A DNA stretch of 64,000 nucleotides from Corydoras sp. C115 (lineage: Eukaryota > Chordata > Actinopteri > Siluriformes > Callichthyidae): positions 506,001-570,000 of the forward strand of contig JAFMOC010000299.1 in assembly GCA_019802505.1 (NCBI GenBank). Direction: 5' to 3'. Numbering within the stretch: the stretch's first letter is position 1; each line of letters begins with the position of its first letter. Under the pieces are notes generated by a model. It made no database searches. It saw only the letters and a list, made by a program, of their open reading frames with translations, and was not told the origin of the DNA. This document shows positions 52,922 through 63,974 of the stretch, one piece after another. The translations under genes and the position numbers were made by a program.

Positions 52922-53253
52922 TAGTGGTTTAGCATGTTCTCCTTTCAGGCTTGGGAATCCCGGTTGGAATCCCAATCTGGGTGGAGTTTCCATGTTCTCC
53001 CCGTGTCTGCGTAGGTTTCCTCCGGGTTCTCCAGTTTCCTCCCACAGTCCAAAAACATGGATCAAGTCATTTGAATTCTCCAAATTGCCCCATATAGAGT
53101 GTGTCTGTGTGAGTGAGTGTGTGCCCAGCGATGGATTGGTGCCCTGTCCTGGGTCTATCTGCCCAGCGCCCGAGACGTTCTCCCCTGGATGGGCATGGGG
53201 AACCCCACCACGACCCTAATAGAGGATAAAACGGGAGATAATGAATGAATGAA
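52922..53253 (+). mobile_element. V-SINE copy fused to the LINE fragment
   Basis: Same odd head (cttagtggtttagcatg, then gcttgggaatc) as at 45857, but with a full tail. Confidence 0.86.
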
Positions 53254-53436
53254 TTTGGAGAATTCAATTCACCTTGATCTATGTTTTTTGGGACTGTGGG
53301 AGGAAACTGGAGAACCCAGAGGAAACCCGTGCAGACACAGGGAAAACATGCAAACTCCACTCAGATTGGGATTCGAACCAGGAATCCCTAACGCTGAGAG
53401 GAGAACATGCTAAACCACTAAGCCACCGTGCCGCCC
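53254..53436 (-). mobile_element. V-SINE half, inverted
   Basis: Core plus head only, tail to tail with the preceding copy. Confidence 0.85.
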
Positions 53437-53476
53437 TAATTAATTAATTAATTGATTGAAATATAATCTGCACTTT

Positions 53477-53821
53477 GGCGGCATGGTGGCTTAGTGGTTT
53501 AGTACGTTTGCCTCTCAGCGGATTCCCGGTTCGAATCCCCATCTGGGTGGAGTTTCCATGTTCTCCCTGTGTCCTGCGTGGGTTTCCATAAAGGGTTCTC
53601 CGGTTTCCTCCCACAGTCCAAAAACATGGATCAAGTCAATTGAGTTCTCCAAATTGCCCCATATAGAGTGTGTCTGTGTGAATGAGTGTGTGCCCAGCGA
53701 TGGATTGGCACCCTGTCCTGGGTCTATCTGCCCAGCGCCCGAAACGTTCTCCCCTGGATGGGCATGGGGAACCCCACCGCGACCCTAATAGAGGATAAAG
53801 CGGAAGATAATAAATGAATGA
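53477..53821 (+). mobile_element. V-SINE copy, full length
   Basis: Carries a small insertion in the core (gtttccataaagggttctcc). Confidence 0.87.
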
Positions 53822-53851
53822 ATTAATCTGCACTTTACTGTTGACGCACAC

Positions 53852-54116
53852 TGAGGATCCCTGGTTTGAATCCCAAACATGCAAACATGAGTTTGCATGT
53901 TCTCCCCGTATCCGTGTGGGTTTCCTCCCACAGTCCAAAAACATGGATCAAGGTCAAGTGAATTCTTTAAATTGCCCCATATAGAGTGTGTCTGTGTGTG
54001 TCCAGTGATAAATGGGTGTATCTGCCCAGCACCTAAACGTTCTCCCCTGGATGGGCATGGAGAACCCCCACAACCCTAATAGAGGATAAAGCGGAAGATA
54101 ATGAATGGATGAATGG
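53852..54116 (+). mobile_element. V-SINE copy, A box missing, rearranged core
   Basis: aaacatgcaaacatgagtttgcatg shows a short local duplication; followed by catttagattgggg. Confidence 0.84.
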
Positions 54117-54128
54117 CATTTAGATTGG

Positions 54129-54422
54129 GGCTGCACAGTGACTTAGTGTTTAGCATGTTCTCCTCTCAGCGCTAGGGATCCCCGGTTCGAATTCCAATCT
54201 GGGTGGAGTTTCCATGTTCTCCCCGTGTCTACGTGGGTTTCCTCCGGGTTCTCCAGTTTCCTCCCACAGTCCAAAAAACATGGCTCAAGGTGAATTGAAT
54301 TCTCCAAATTGCCCCATAAAGAGTGTGTTAGTGTGTGTCAGTGATAGATTGGCACCCTGGATGGGCATGCAACTCTAGTAGAGGATAAAGCGGGAGATGA
54401 TGGATGGATGGATGGATGGATG
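54129..54422 (+). mobile_element. V-SINE copy at the edge of the zdhhc9 promoter
   Basis: Tail shortened (caccctggatgggcatgcaac), ending in (atgg)5 directly before CpG-rich DNA. Confidence 0.86.
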
Positions 54423-54429
54423 GGTGTTT

Positions 54430-55117
54430 GGGTGGGTGTGTTGTTTTGGAGGGACGGATGCGTCGTCGTCGTTCGGTTCCTTTGTTCTGCGGCGCTCTGT
54501 CTCTTTAAGACGAGCCGCGCTCTCAGAGGCGTGTTTCCTGCTTCCATTCACAATCCCGCGGCTCTGGCGCAGAGAATTCCGCGACAGGATCGCCATTTAT
54601 TTTATTGTTTTTAATACAAAGCTTTCCCGTTTGGAATTCCTGAGTTTATAGGTTTGATTTTTGGGAGAGAACCGCAGAACCGGTGGCGCGCAGTGGGGAC
54701 GCCGCCTGTTTACTGCTGCAGGACGCGGTCAAGGTCCAGATCCAGCTCCAGCTCCACAACCAGAACCAGGAATCAGATTGGTTCGTACTTCCAGATCCGA
54801 ACCTTAAGGAGGACCCGTTTTCGTTCTCGTTCTCGTTGTCCGGGTTCGGACTGAAATCACAGGAGCGCACTGGTCAGGAGCGCTTCCCTCCCACCCCCTG
54901 CTGTGATTACACACCCGAGCTCAGGTTCTGTTAGAACATCCAACTGGACTTCCGAACCGGATGCAAGTCGGAGAACCATGTGAATGTTCAGCATCGTGGG
55001 TCTGAGCTGGTTCCTGATCTCCACCTTTTATTCTGGGCTGGTTCTCTGAGGGCGGGTCAGGGTGGGTCAGAACGGGTCAGAACGGGTCGCAGGGCCTCGA
55101 CGGGTTAGAGGATCGAG
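54430..55117 (+). promoter_or_regulatory. zdhhc9: zdhhc9 promoter and 5' UTR region
   Basis: CpG-rich, repeat-free. Candidate acceptor gggtcgcag at about 55083-55091 suggests the coding exon follows a non-coding exon somewhere in 54480-54950. A tandem gggtcagaac motif precedes it. Confidence 0.55.
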
Positions 55118-55284
55118 ATGTCGGCCATGATGGTTTCCAAGAAGGTGACCCGAAAATGGGAGAAGCTTCCGGGAAAGAACACGTTCTGCTGCGATGGACG
55201 GGTCATGATGGCGCGCCAGAAAGGGGTGTTCTACCTCACAGTGTTCCTGATCGTGGGAACCTGCTCGCTCTTCTTTGCCTTCGA
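55118..55284 (+). CDS. zdhhc9: ZDHHC9 palmitoyltransferase, first coding exon (partial gene)
   Basis: 55 codons plus GA before donor gtaagt. The peptide MSAMMVSKKVTRKWEKLPGK, then NTFCCDGRVMMARQKGVFYL and TVFLIVGTCSLFFAF, matches the N-terminus of vertebrate ZDHHC9 more closely than ZDHHC14 or ZDHHC18. It covers the cytosolic N-terminus and most of the first membrane segment. The catalytic DHHC domain and other segments lie past the window, because no later exon is found in the 8.7 kb of intron that follow. Family role: S-palmitoylation of Ras and other proteins at the Golgi together with GOLGA7. Confidence 0.93.
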
Positions 55285-55374
55285 GTAAGTCTGCGTTCGG
55301 GTGGAGCAGCCTCCAACCACTACATTACGCTGAGGGTTAAGGAACCGGCTGCTGCCGGGCCAGGTTTGGGTTCG

Positions 55375-55945
55375 GGTTGCTGGAGGGTCAGGTTTGGGTT
55401 CGGGCTGCTGCAATGTACAGGTCCGGCTTCTGGCAGCTGCAGGTTCTAACCACAACAGGTCTGGGTTCAGGTCACTGCATATTGCAGGTTCTGGCTGCTG
55501 CATGTGTGGCTTCGGGCTGCTGCAGTGTTCAGGCCCGGGTTCTGGCTGCTGCAGGCCCGGGTTTGGTCCGCTGCAGTGTGCAGGTTCTGGCTGCTGCAGT
55601 GTGCAGGTCCGGGTTCGGTCCACTGCAGTGTGCGGGTTCTGGCTGCTGCAGTGTGCAGGTTCTGGCTTTAGGCTGCTGCAGTGTGCGGGTTCTGGCCGCT
55701 GCAGGCCCGGGTTTGGTCCACTGCAGTGTGCAGGTTCTGGCTGCTGCAGTGTGCAGGTCCGGGTTTGGTCCACTGCAGTGTGCGGGTTCTGGCTGCTGTA
55801 GTGTGCAAGTCCGTGTTCGGTCCACTGCAGTGTGCGGGCTCTGGCTTCGGGCTGCTGCAGTGTGCAGGTTCTGGTTGCTGCAGTGTGCAGGTTCTGGTTT
55901 GGTCCGCTGCAGTGTGCAGGTTCTGGTTCTGTTGAGGCCCGAGGG
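55375..55945. repeat. CTGCAG-rich minisatellite in zdhhc9 intron 1
   Basis: Units of about 23-29 bp built from ggttctggctgctgcagtgt and ggtccgggttcggtccactg. It starts about 90 bp past the exon donor. Open frames up to 270 codons on both strands are repeat artefacts. Confidence 0.94.
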
Positions 55946-56276
55946 TTTGCGGCCCTCCTGGGTTTGTTTGGATGGAGGAACGTGTTTGCTGAGTCGGCTG
56001 TTCTCATCGTTCTGACACTTTGTTCTCTGCTCTGTGATTTCACTCAAAACATCTCAATTCAGAATTCTGCTGAACTGATTTAATAACGACTGGGGTGAAG
56101 CGGATTTGTTTGTTTTTTTAATAACGTTATTACACATTAAATGATTTCTGTAAGTATGTGACGCGTGAAGAGGAAGCAATACAAAGATACTGCTGGTATC
56201 TAAACCCAGGATCCTCTGTTTACAAGGCAGGTGCTTTCATCAACTAAGCCACAGTACCTGATAAAGCTGTATTAAA
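55946..56276. other. zdhhc9 intron 1, apparently unique
   Basis: A possible tRNA-like remnant (ctaaacccaggatcc, then acaaggcaggtgctttcatc) at 56201-56255; too weak to call. Confidence 0.45.
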
Positions 56277-56277
56277 C

Positions 56278-56279
<2 letters not shown>

Positions 56280-56332
<53 letters not shown>
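56280..56332. repeat. (TA)n microsatellite, left of SINE
   Basis: About 25 TA units. Confidence 0.95.
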
Positions 56333-56335
<3 letters not shown>

Positions 56336-56656
56336 TCTATTGGGGTCGCGGTGGGGTTCCCCGTGCCCATCCAGGGGAGAACGTCTCGGGCGCTGGGTAG
56401 ATAGACCCAGGACAGGGCGCCAATCCATCGCTGGGTACACACTCACATACTCAAACACTCAAACACAATATGTGGGGCAATTTAGAGAACTCAATTAACT
56501 TCATCCATGTTTTTGGATTGTGGGAGGAAACCGGAGAACCCGGAGGAAACCCACGCGGACACGGGGAGAACATGGAAACTCCACCCAGATGGGGATTCGA
56601 ACCGGGAATCCCTAGCGCTGAGAGGCGAACGTGCTAACCACCAAGCCACCGTGCCG

Positions 56657-56658
<2 letters not shown>
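56333..56658 (-). mobile_element. V-SINE copy inside a (TA)n tract
   Basis: TA repeats directly abut both ends, so the SINE most likely inserted into a pre-existing TA microsatellite. Confidence 0.87.

Positions 56659-56735
<77 letters not shown>
56659..56735. repeat. (TA)n microsatellite, right of SINE
   Basis: About 38 TA units. Confidence 0.95.
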
Positions 56736-56739
<4 letters not shown>

Positions 56740-56793
56740 GTTTATTATAAGTTGATGTATGTGGCTCAGTTTCCGGGTCAACAACAATAAACA

Positions 56794-57140
56794 CATGGCA
56801 CGGTGGCTTAGTGGTTTAGCATGTTCTCCTCTCGGCGCTAGGGATTCCCGGTTCGAATCCCCATCTGGGTGGAGTTTGCATGTTCTCCCCGTGTCCGTGT
56901 GGGTCTCCTCCGGGTTCTCCGGTTTTCTCCCACAGTCCAAAAACATGGATCAAGTCAACTGAGTTCTCCAAATTGCCCCATATAGAGTGTGTATGTGTGA
57001 GTGATTGTGTGTTCAGTGATAGATTGGCGCTCTGTCCTGGGTGTATTTGCCCAGCTCCCGAAACGTTCTCCCCTGGATGGGCATGAGGAACCCCCCCCGC
57101 GACCCTAATAAAGGATAAAGCAGAAGATAATGAATGAATG
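56794..57140 (+). mobile_element. V-SINE copy, full length
   Basis: Forms an inverted pair with 56333-56658, about 135 bp apart. Confidence 0.88.
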
Positions 57141-57274
57141 ATTTAATAACATGTGAATCACACACTGTATGTGTGTGTGTGTGTGTGTTGATGTTCTGAT
57201 GAATCAGATGACTGAATGAATTTCACTGCAGCAGCAACACGCTGAGAACCAATGGCAGCAGAACCTCTGGTGCT

Positions 57275-57832
57275 TGATTGATGGGTGATTGATTAATGGG
57301 TGATTAATTGATGGGTGATTGATGATGGTGGGTGATTGATTAATGGGTGATTAATTGATGGGTGATTGATGATGGTGGGTGATTAATTGATGGGTGATTG
57401 ATGGGTGATTTATGGGTGATTGATGATGATGGGTGATTGATTAATGGGTGATTGATGATGATGGGTGATTGATTAATGGGTGATTAATTGATGGGTGATT
57501 ATTGATGTGTGATTGATGATGCTGGGTGATTAATTGATGGGTGATTGATGATTGGTGATTATTGATGGGTGATGTGTAATTGATGATGGGTGATTATTGA
57601 TGATGGGTGATTGATTGATGGGTGATTGATGATGATGGGTGATTGATGATGATCAGTGATTAATGATGATGGGTGATTGATGATGGGTGATTGATGATGG
57701 GTGATAATTGATGGGTGATTATTGATGGTGGGTGATTGATGATGGATGATTATTGATGTGTAATTAATGACTGGTGGTTATTGATGATGGGTAATTGATA
57801 ATGGGTTAATGGATAATGGTACAGTTTAAAGG
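57275..57832. repeat. TGATTGATGGG minisatellite
   Basis: Irregular units of tgggtgattgat, gggtgattaattga and tgatgatg with visible block duplication (57290-57340 against 57330-57385). Confidence 0.95.
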
Positions 57833-58672
57833 TTTCCACTATTTACATGTTTCAGAGATCTAATATAATCATTTCTACTAATATTTGTACTAACAATTAT
57901 CTAATTATGTGTTATAGATTATCGTTAATACTCTACTCCAGTTTCGTGCTTTTATTATACACTAACCCAGCTTCCGTCGTCTCGGCTGTGATTGGTTCCG
58001 TCAGTACAGCGGTTCTGATTCAGTCAGTACGGCGCTTCTGATTCCCTCAGTAGGTGAATAAATGCTGATCTGAGGTTGCTATGGAAACCTGGATGTCTTG
58101 TGCAGATTGTGTAGGATTTCTTTAATAAATTAATTATTAATATTATTAATAAAGTTGAATCCGTTAATAATTCATTAGTTCCATGCAGCTCGTGGCTAAA
58201 TTTATAAGAGGGCCGATCGCCACACTTCGTCTTCGTCTTTGTCTCAGTGATGATGATGATGATGATGATGATGATTATACGATGACCTCGTCCTCTTTGG
58301 ATTTACTTCATTTCTAAGAAAAAAAAAAAAAAACATATAGAAATGAATGTCTTTAATCTATATTTTAATGTTTAGTCTATATTGGGATTAATTTAACCAT
58401 GATACTAAAACATGGTTTGTGGATGAATGTGCAGAAGGCCACACCCGTATTTGATATCTTCCACTGGGATCATGAACTGTACACAGGAAATGGTTGCACG
58501 TCTGAGGCTGTGCTGAGGTTGAATACTTCCCCGTCGTGCTTTTTTCTTTTTTTTTCTTTAGTTTTATTTTTGAAAGTGATCTGCTTTATTGTGCCAACTG
58601 GAAGAGTGTTTAGAGCTAAAGAACGTCAACAGTCGAGAACCTGCGAGTTAAACCGGATTCACACCTTCAACC
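57833..58672. other. zdhhc9 intron 1, mostly unique
   Basis: Contains an RFX-type X-box at 58075-58088, a (GAT)n stretch at 58247-58275 and an A-run at 58318-58333. No exon found. Confidence 0.55.
58075..58088. promoter_or_regulatory. RFX X-box-like palindrome
   Basis: gttgctatggaaac fits the X-box consensus RYYNYY-N2-RRNRAC at every defined position. Confidence 0.45.
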
Positions 58673-59002
58673 ATCATCCATCCATGGTGGGGGGTTCTCC
58701 ATGACCATCTAGGAGAGAAAGTTTCGGGCGCTGGGAAGATACACCCAGGACAGGACGCCAATCTATCACTGAACACACACTCAGTCACACACACACACAC
58801 TCTATATGGGGCAATTCAATTCAATTGGAGAATTCAAATGACTTGTTCCATGTTTTTGGACTGTGGGAGGAAACCGGAGAACCTGGAGAAAACCCACTTG
58901 GACACGGCGAGAACATGGAAACTCCACCCAGGTGGAGATTCGAACTGGGAATTCCTAGTGCTGAGAGGAGAACATGCCAACCACTATACCACCATGTCGT
59001 CC
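58673..59002 (-). mobile_element. V-SINE copy, first of a minus-strand trio
   Basis: Tail shortened (ccatccatggtgggggg); part of the TG block carries a local caattcaattc duplication. Confidence 0.85.
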
Positions 59003-59007
59003 CAATC

Positions 59008-59118
59008 ATCCGCTTTATCCTCTATTAGGGTTGTGGGGGGCCCACTCTATATGGGGCAATTTGGAGAATTCGATTTACCTTGATCCATGTTTTTAGACTG
59101 TTTAACCACTGTGCCAAC
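59008..59118 (-). mobile_element. V-SINE copy, heavily deleted
   Basis: Tail, the tatatggggcaatttggaga block and a scrap of head only. Confidence 0.78.
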
Positions 59119-59131
59119 CTAGGGACAATAT

Positions 59132-59308
59132 AAAGCAGCTAATTCACCTTGAATCCATGTTTTTGCACTGTGGGAGGAAATCGGAGAAACCGGAGGAAAC
59201 CCACACGGACACGGGGAGAACATGCAAACTCCACCCAGATTGGGATTCGAACCGGGAATCCCTACAGCTGAGAGGAGAACATGCTAAACACTAAGCCATT
59301 GTGACGCC
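59132..59308 (-). mobile_element. V-SINE copy, core and head
   Basis: Begins at agctaattcaccttgaatcc and ends ccattgtgacgcc. Confidence 0.84.
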
Positions 59309-59309
59309 C

Positions 59310-59565
59310 TCCCTGATTTCCTTACACACAAATGTTTTCGAGGCCGAACTCCCTCTTATTTTAATAAACTGCTTGTACCATGGTGGCAAGGTGGCTTAGT
59401 GGTTTGGCATGTTCTCCTCTCAGCACTACGAATTCCCGGTTCGAATCCCAATCTGGGTGCATGTTCTCCCCTGGTCCGCATGGGTTTCCTCCGGGTTCTC
59501 CGGTTTCCTCCCGTAGTCCAAAAACATGGATCAAGGTCAATTGAGTTCTCCAAATTGCCCCATAT

Positions 59566-59599
<34 letters not shown>

Positions 59600-59930
59600 T
59601 GAGTGAGTGTTCAGTGATCGATTGCCCCCCCTGTCCTGGGTGTATCTGCCCAGCGCCCGAAACCTTCTCCCCTGGATGGGCATGGGGAACCCCCCCGCGA
59701 CCCTAATAGAGGATAAAGCAGAAGATAATGGATGGATGCTTGTACCACGGACACAAACACGAGCCCTTGGTTCTGCGCCTCACCACCACCTTCTCCCAGC
59801 CAGAACCAACCTCAGCACCGTGGGTGATCACGCCTTTCGTTCTGCACCATCTGACCATCTCAGACTACTGATCATTATAAGAAAGACTTTTCTTTTTGGG
59901 AGAACAATAAACGATCACATTTAATTATTT
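59310..59930 (+). pseudogene. LINE C-terminal scrap split by a SINE
   Basis: After the SINE the frame reads RTQTRALGSAP and then STVGDHAFRSAPSDHL, resembling the C-terminal tail of L2/CR1-type ORF2 proteins. Flank 59310-59380 appears to be its upstream part. Assignment is tentative. Confidence 0.45.
59381..59737 (+). mobile_element. V-SINE copy with 10-bp target-site duplication
   Basis: gcttgtacca at 59371-59380 and 59738-59747 encloses one full element, giving a third independent boundary proof. Confidence 0.93.
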
Positions 59931-60166
59931 AATTATTACAATTTGATAATTCATCCATCCAGAATCAAAATCAAATTTGTTTAAAAGGATAAAAATAGAA
60001 TAGAATAAAGATAAAATAAAAATAAAATAAAATTTAGCTATGTATTTACAATGTGCAAGTGGAATTATAAAAGTGGGTTGTGCTTTTTTGTGCAAATATT
60101 GCAGGGCAGGGTTACAGGTTTAAGTTAAATGTCCGTTTAGTCCTGGTTCAGGGTCCAAATCACAGT
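59931..60166. other. zdhhc9 intron 1, AT-rich
   Basis: A short aaataaaat-type stretch near 59995-60035; nothing else. Confidence 0.5.
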
Positions 60167-60560
60167 CATCCATCATTATCTTCAGCTTTATCCTCTATTA
60201 GGGTCGGGGGAGGGGGGGGGGGGTTCCGCATGCCCATCCAGGGGAGAACGTTTCAGGCACTGGGCAGATACATCACTGAACACACACACACACACACACA
60301 CACAGATACACCCAGGACAGAGGGGGCAATCTATCACTGGGCACACACTCACTCACACAAACACACTCTATCTGGGGCAATTTGGAGAACTCACTTGACC
60401 TTAATCCATGTTGTTGGACTGTGGGAGGAAACCGGAGAACCCGGTGTAAACCCACGCAGACACGGGGAGAACATGCAAACTCCACCCAGATTGGGATTCG
60501 AACCGTGAATCCCCAGCCCTGAGAGGAAAACATGCTAAACCACTAAGCCACCGTGCCGCC
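60167..60560 (-). mobile_element. V-SINE copy with internal duplication
   Basis: The gatacatcactgaacacac block is followed by a second gatacacccaggacag block, a partial repeat of the central module. Confidence 0.86.
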
Positions 60561-60956
60561 TCCCAGCATCCAATCATAATCCTCAAACCTCTGATGTTCC
60601 TCAGGTCGGGCAGATTCTGAGCTCGTTTGTAATCCCGTTCGTTTGCAGAAAGCTGACGATGTGATTAATTAGCGTTAAGACGAGGTCAGCGCCTCAGTGT
60701 TTTACAGTAAAACTGCTGACTCATCAGCTAATGCAACTGTCCAGCGGTGTGAGGGCGTTATGAAGGCGTTACGGATGATGATGCGGTGTGTGTATCGTGG
60801 TGGTTGATCATGTATTGATTTCTGGGGCAGAGGCTCATGCAGGGTGGTGCCGCATCAGCGCCGCCGAGGCCTGAAGAGGAACCCCGATGCATTTACATTT
60901 ACATTCAGCATCACGCTGAGCTGTCCGTCAAACTGGAGCCGGGAGAGAGGCCTGCG
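60561..60956. other. zdhhc9 intron 1, possible conserved non-coding stretch
   Basis: Repeat-free. It contains taattag and a MAF/AP-1-like tgctgactcatca (60714-60726). No coding signal. Confidence 0.4.
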
Positions 60957-60967
60957 TTTTATATACG

Positions 60968-61003
<36 letters not shown>

Positions 61004-61037
61004 ATATACGCCTGTGTGTGTGTGTTTTATATACGCG

Positions 61038-61075
<38 letters not shown>

Positions 61076-61082
61076 ATATATG

Positions 61083-61124
<42 letters not shown>

Positions 61125-61381
61125 ATATATGCCTGTGTGTGTGTGTGTGTGTGTGTGTTTTATATATGCCTGTGTGTGTGTGTTTTATATATGCCTGTGT
61201 GTGTGTGTGTTTTATATATGCCTGTGTGTGTGTGTGTGTGTGTTTTATATATGCCTGTGTGTGTGTGTGTGTGTGTGTGTTTTATATATGCCTGTGTGTG
61301 TGTGTGTGTGTGTGTTTTATATATGCCTGTGTGTGTGTGTTTTATATGCGCTTGTGTGTGTGTGTGTGTGTTTTATATACG

Positions 61382-61417
<36 letters not shown>

Positions 61418-61801
61418 ATATACGCGTGTATGTGTGTGTGTTTTATATACGCGTGTGTGTGTGTTTTATATACGCGTGTGTGTGTGTGTGTGTGTTTTAT
61501 ATACGCCTGTGTGTGTGTTTTATATACGCCTGTGTGTGTGTGTGTTTTATATACGCCTGTGTGTGTGTGTGTGTTTTATATATGCCTGTGTGTGTGTGTT
61601 TTATATACGCCTGTGTGTGTGTGTTTTATATACGCCTGTGTGTGTGTGTGTGTGTGTTTTATATATGCCTGTGTGTGTGTGTGCGTGTGTGTGTGTGTTT
61701 TATATATGCCTGTGTGTGTGTGTGTGTGTGTTTTATATACGCCTGTGTGTGTGTGTGTGTGTGTGTTATATATGCCTGTGTGTGTGTGTGTTTTATATAC
61801 G

Positions 61802-61839
<38 letters not shown>

Positions 61840-62001
61840 ATATACGCCTGTGTGTGTCTGTGTGTGTGTGTGTGTTTTATATACGCGTGTATGTGTGTGT
61901 GTTTTATATACGCGTGTGTGTGTGTGTGTTTTATATACGCCTGTGTGTGTGTGTGTGTGTGTGTGTGTTTTATATACGCCTGTGTGTGTGTTTTCTATAT
62001 G

Positions 62002-62043
<42 letters not shown>

Positions 62044-62182
62044 ATATACGCCTGTGTGTGTGTTTTCTATATGCCTGTGTGTGTGTGTGTGTGTGTGTGT
62101 TTTATATACGCCTGTGTGTGTGTTTTCTATATGCCTGTGTGTGTGTGTGTGTGTGTGCGTGTGTGTGTGTGTTTTATATATG

Positions 62183-62222
<40 letters not shown>

Positions 62223-62388
62223 ATATACGCCTGTGTGTGTGTGTGTGTGTGTGTGTTTTATATATGCCTGTGTGTGTGTATGTGTGTTTTATATACGCTT
62301 GTGTGTGTGTGTTTTATATACGCCTGTGTGTGTGTGTGTTATATACGCCTGTGTGTGTCTGTGTGTGTGTGTGTGTATTTTATATACG

Positions 62389-62422
<34 letters not shown>

Positions 62423-62773
62423 ATATATGCCTGTGTGTGTGTGTGTGTGTGTGTGTGTTTTATATATGCCTGTGTGTGTGTGTTTTATATGCGCTTGTGT
62501 GTGTGTGTGTGTGTGTTTTATATACGCCTGTGTGTGTGTGTTTTATATACGCGTGTATGTGTGTGTGTTTTATATACGCGTGTGTGTGTGTGTGTGTGTG
62601 TTTTATATACGCGTGTGTGTGTGTGTGTTTTATATACGCCTGTGTGTGTGTTTTATATACGCCTGTGTGTGTGTGTGTTTTATATACGCCTGTGTGTGTG
62701 TGTGTGTGTTTTATATATGCCTGTGTGTGTGTGTTTTATATACGTGTGTGTGTGTGTGTGTGTTTTATATACG

Positions 62774-62815
<42 letters not shown>

Positions 62816-62822
62816 ATATATG

Positions 62823-62856
<34 letters not shown>

Positions 62857-63051
62857 ATATACGCCTGTGTGTGTGTGTGTGTGTGTTATATATGCCTGTG
62901 TGTGTGTGTGTTTTATATACGCTTGTGTGTGTGTGTTTTATATACGCCTGTGTGTGTGTGTGTGTGTGTGTGTTTTATATACGCCTGTGTGTGTCTGTGT
63001 GTGTGTGTGTGTTTTATATACGCGTGTGTGTGTGTGTGTGTTTTATATACG

Positions 63052-63095
<44 letters not shown>

Positions 63096-63125
63096 ATATA
63101 CGCCTGTGTGTGTGTTTTCTATATG

Positions 63126-63163
<38 letters not shown>

Positions 63164-63265
63164 ATATACGCCTGTGTGTGTGTTTTCTATATGCCTGTGT
63201 GTGTGTGTGTGTGTGCGTGTGTGTTATATATGCCTGTGTGTGTGTGTGTGTGTGTTTTATATACG

Positions 63266-63302
<37 letters not shown>

Positions 63303-63408
63303 TTTATATATGCCTGTGTGTGTGTGTGTGTGTTTTATATACGCTTGTGTGTGTGTGTTTTATATACGCCTGTGTGTGTGTGTGTGTGTGTGTTATATAC
63401 GCCTGTGT

Positions 63409-63447
<39 letters not shown>

Positions 63448-63559
63448 TTATATACGCCTGTGTGTGTGTGTGTGTGTGTGTGTGTTTTATATACGCCTGT
63501 GTGTGTGTGTGTGTGTGTGTGTTTTATATATGCCTGTGTGTGTATGTGTTTTATATACG

Positions 63560-63613
<54 letters not shown>

Positions 63614-63618
63614 ATACG

Positions 63619-63664
<46 letters not shown>

Positions 63665-63725
63665 ATATACGCGTGTATGTTTGTGTGTTTTATATACGCG
63701 TGTGTGTGTGTGTGTTTTATATACG

Positions 63726-63759
<34 letters not shown>

Positions 63760-63766
63760 ATATACG

Positions 63767-63804
<38 letters not shown>

Positions 63805-63811
63805 ATATATG

Positions 63812-63845
<34 letters not shown>

Positions 63846-63875
63846 ATATACGCTTGTGTGTGTGTTTTATATACG

Positions 63876-63919
<44 letters not shown>

Positions 63920-63926
63920 ATATACG

Positions 63927-63974
<48 letters not shown>

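Noticed and set aside
55231..56047. 270-codon minus ORF and several plus ORFs
   Set aside because: CTGCAG minisatellite translated; low complexity and multiple frames open.
56201..56260. tRNA-like remnant in zdhhc9 intron
   Set aside because: Only loose similarity to a tRNA head; no A box and no full structure.
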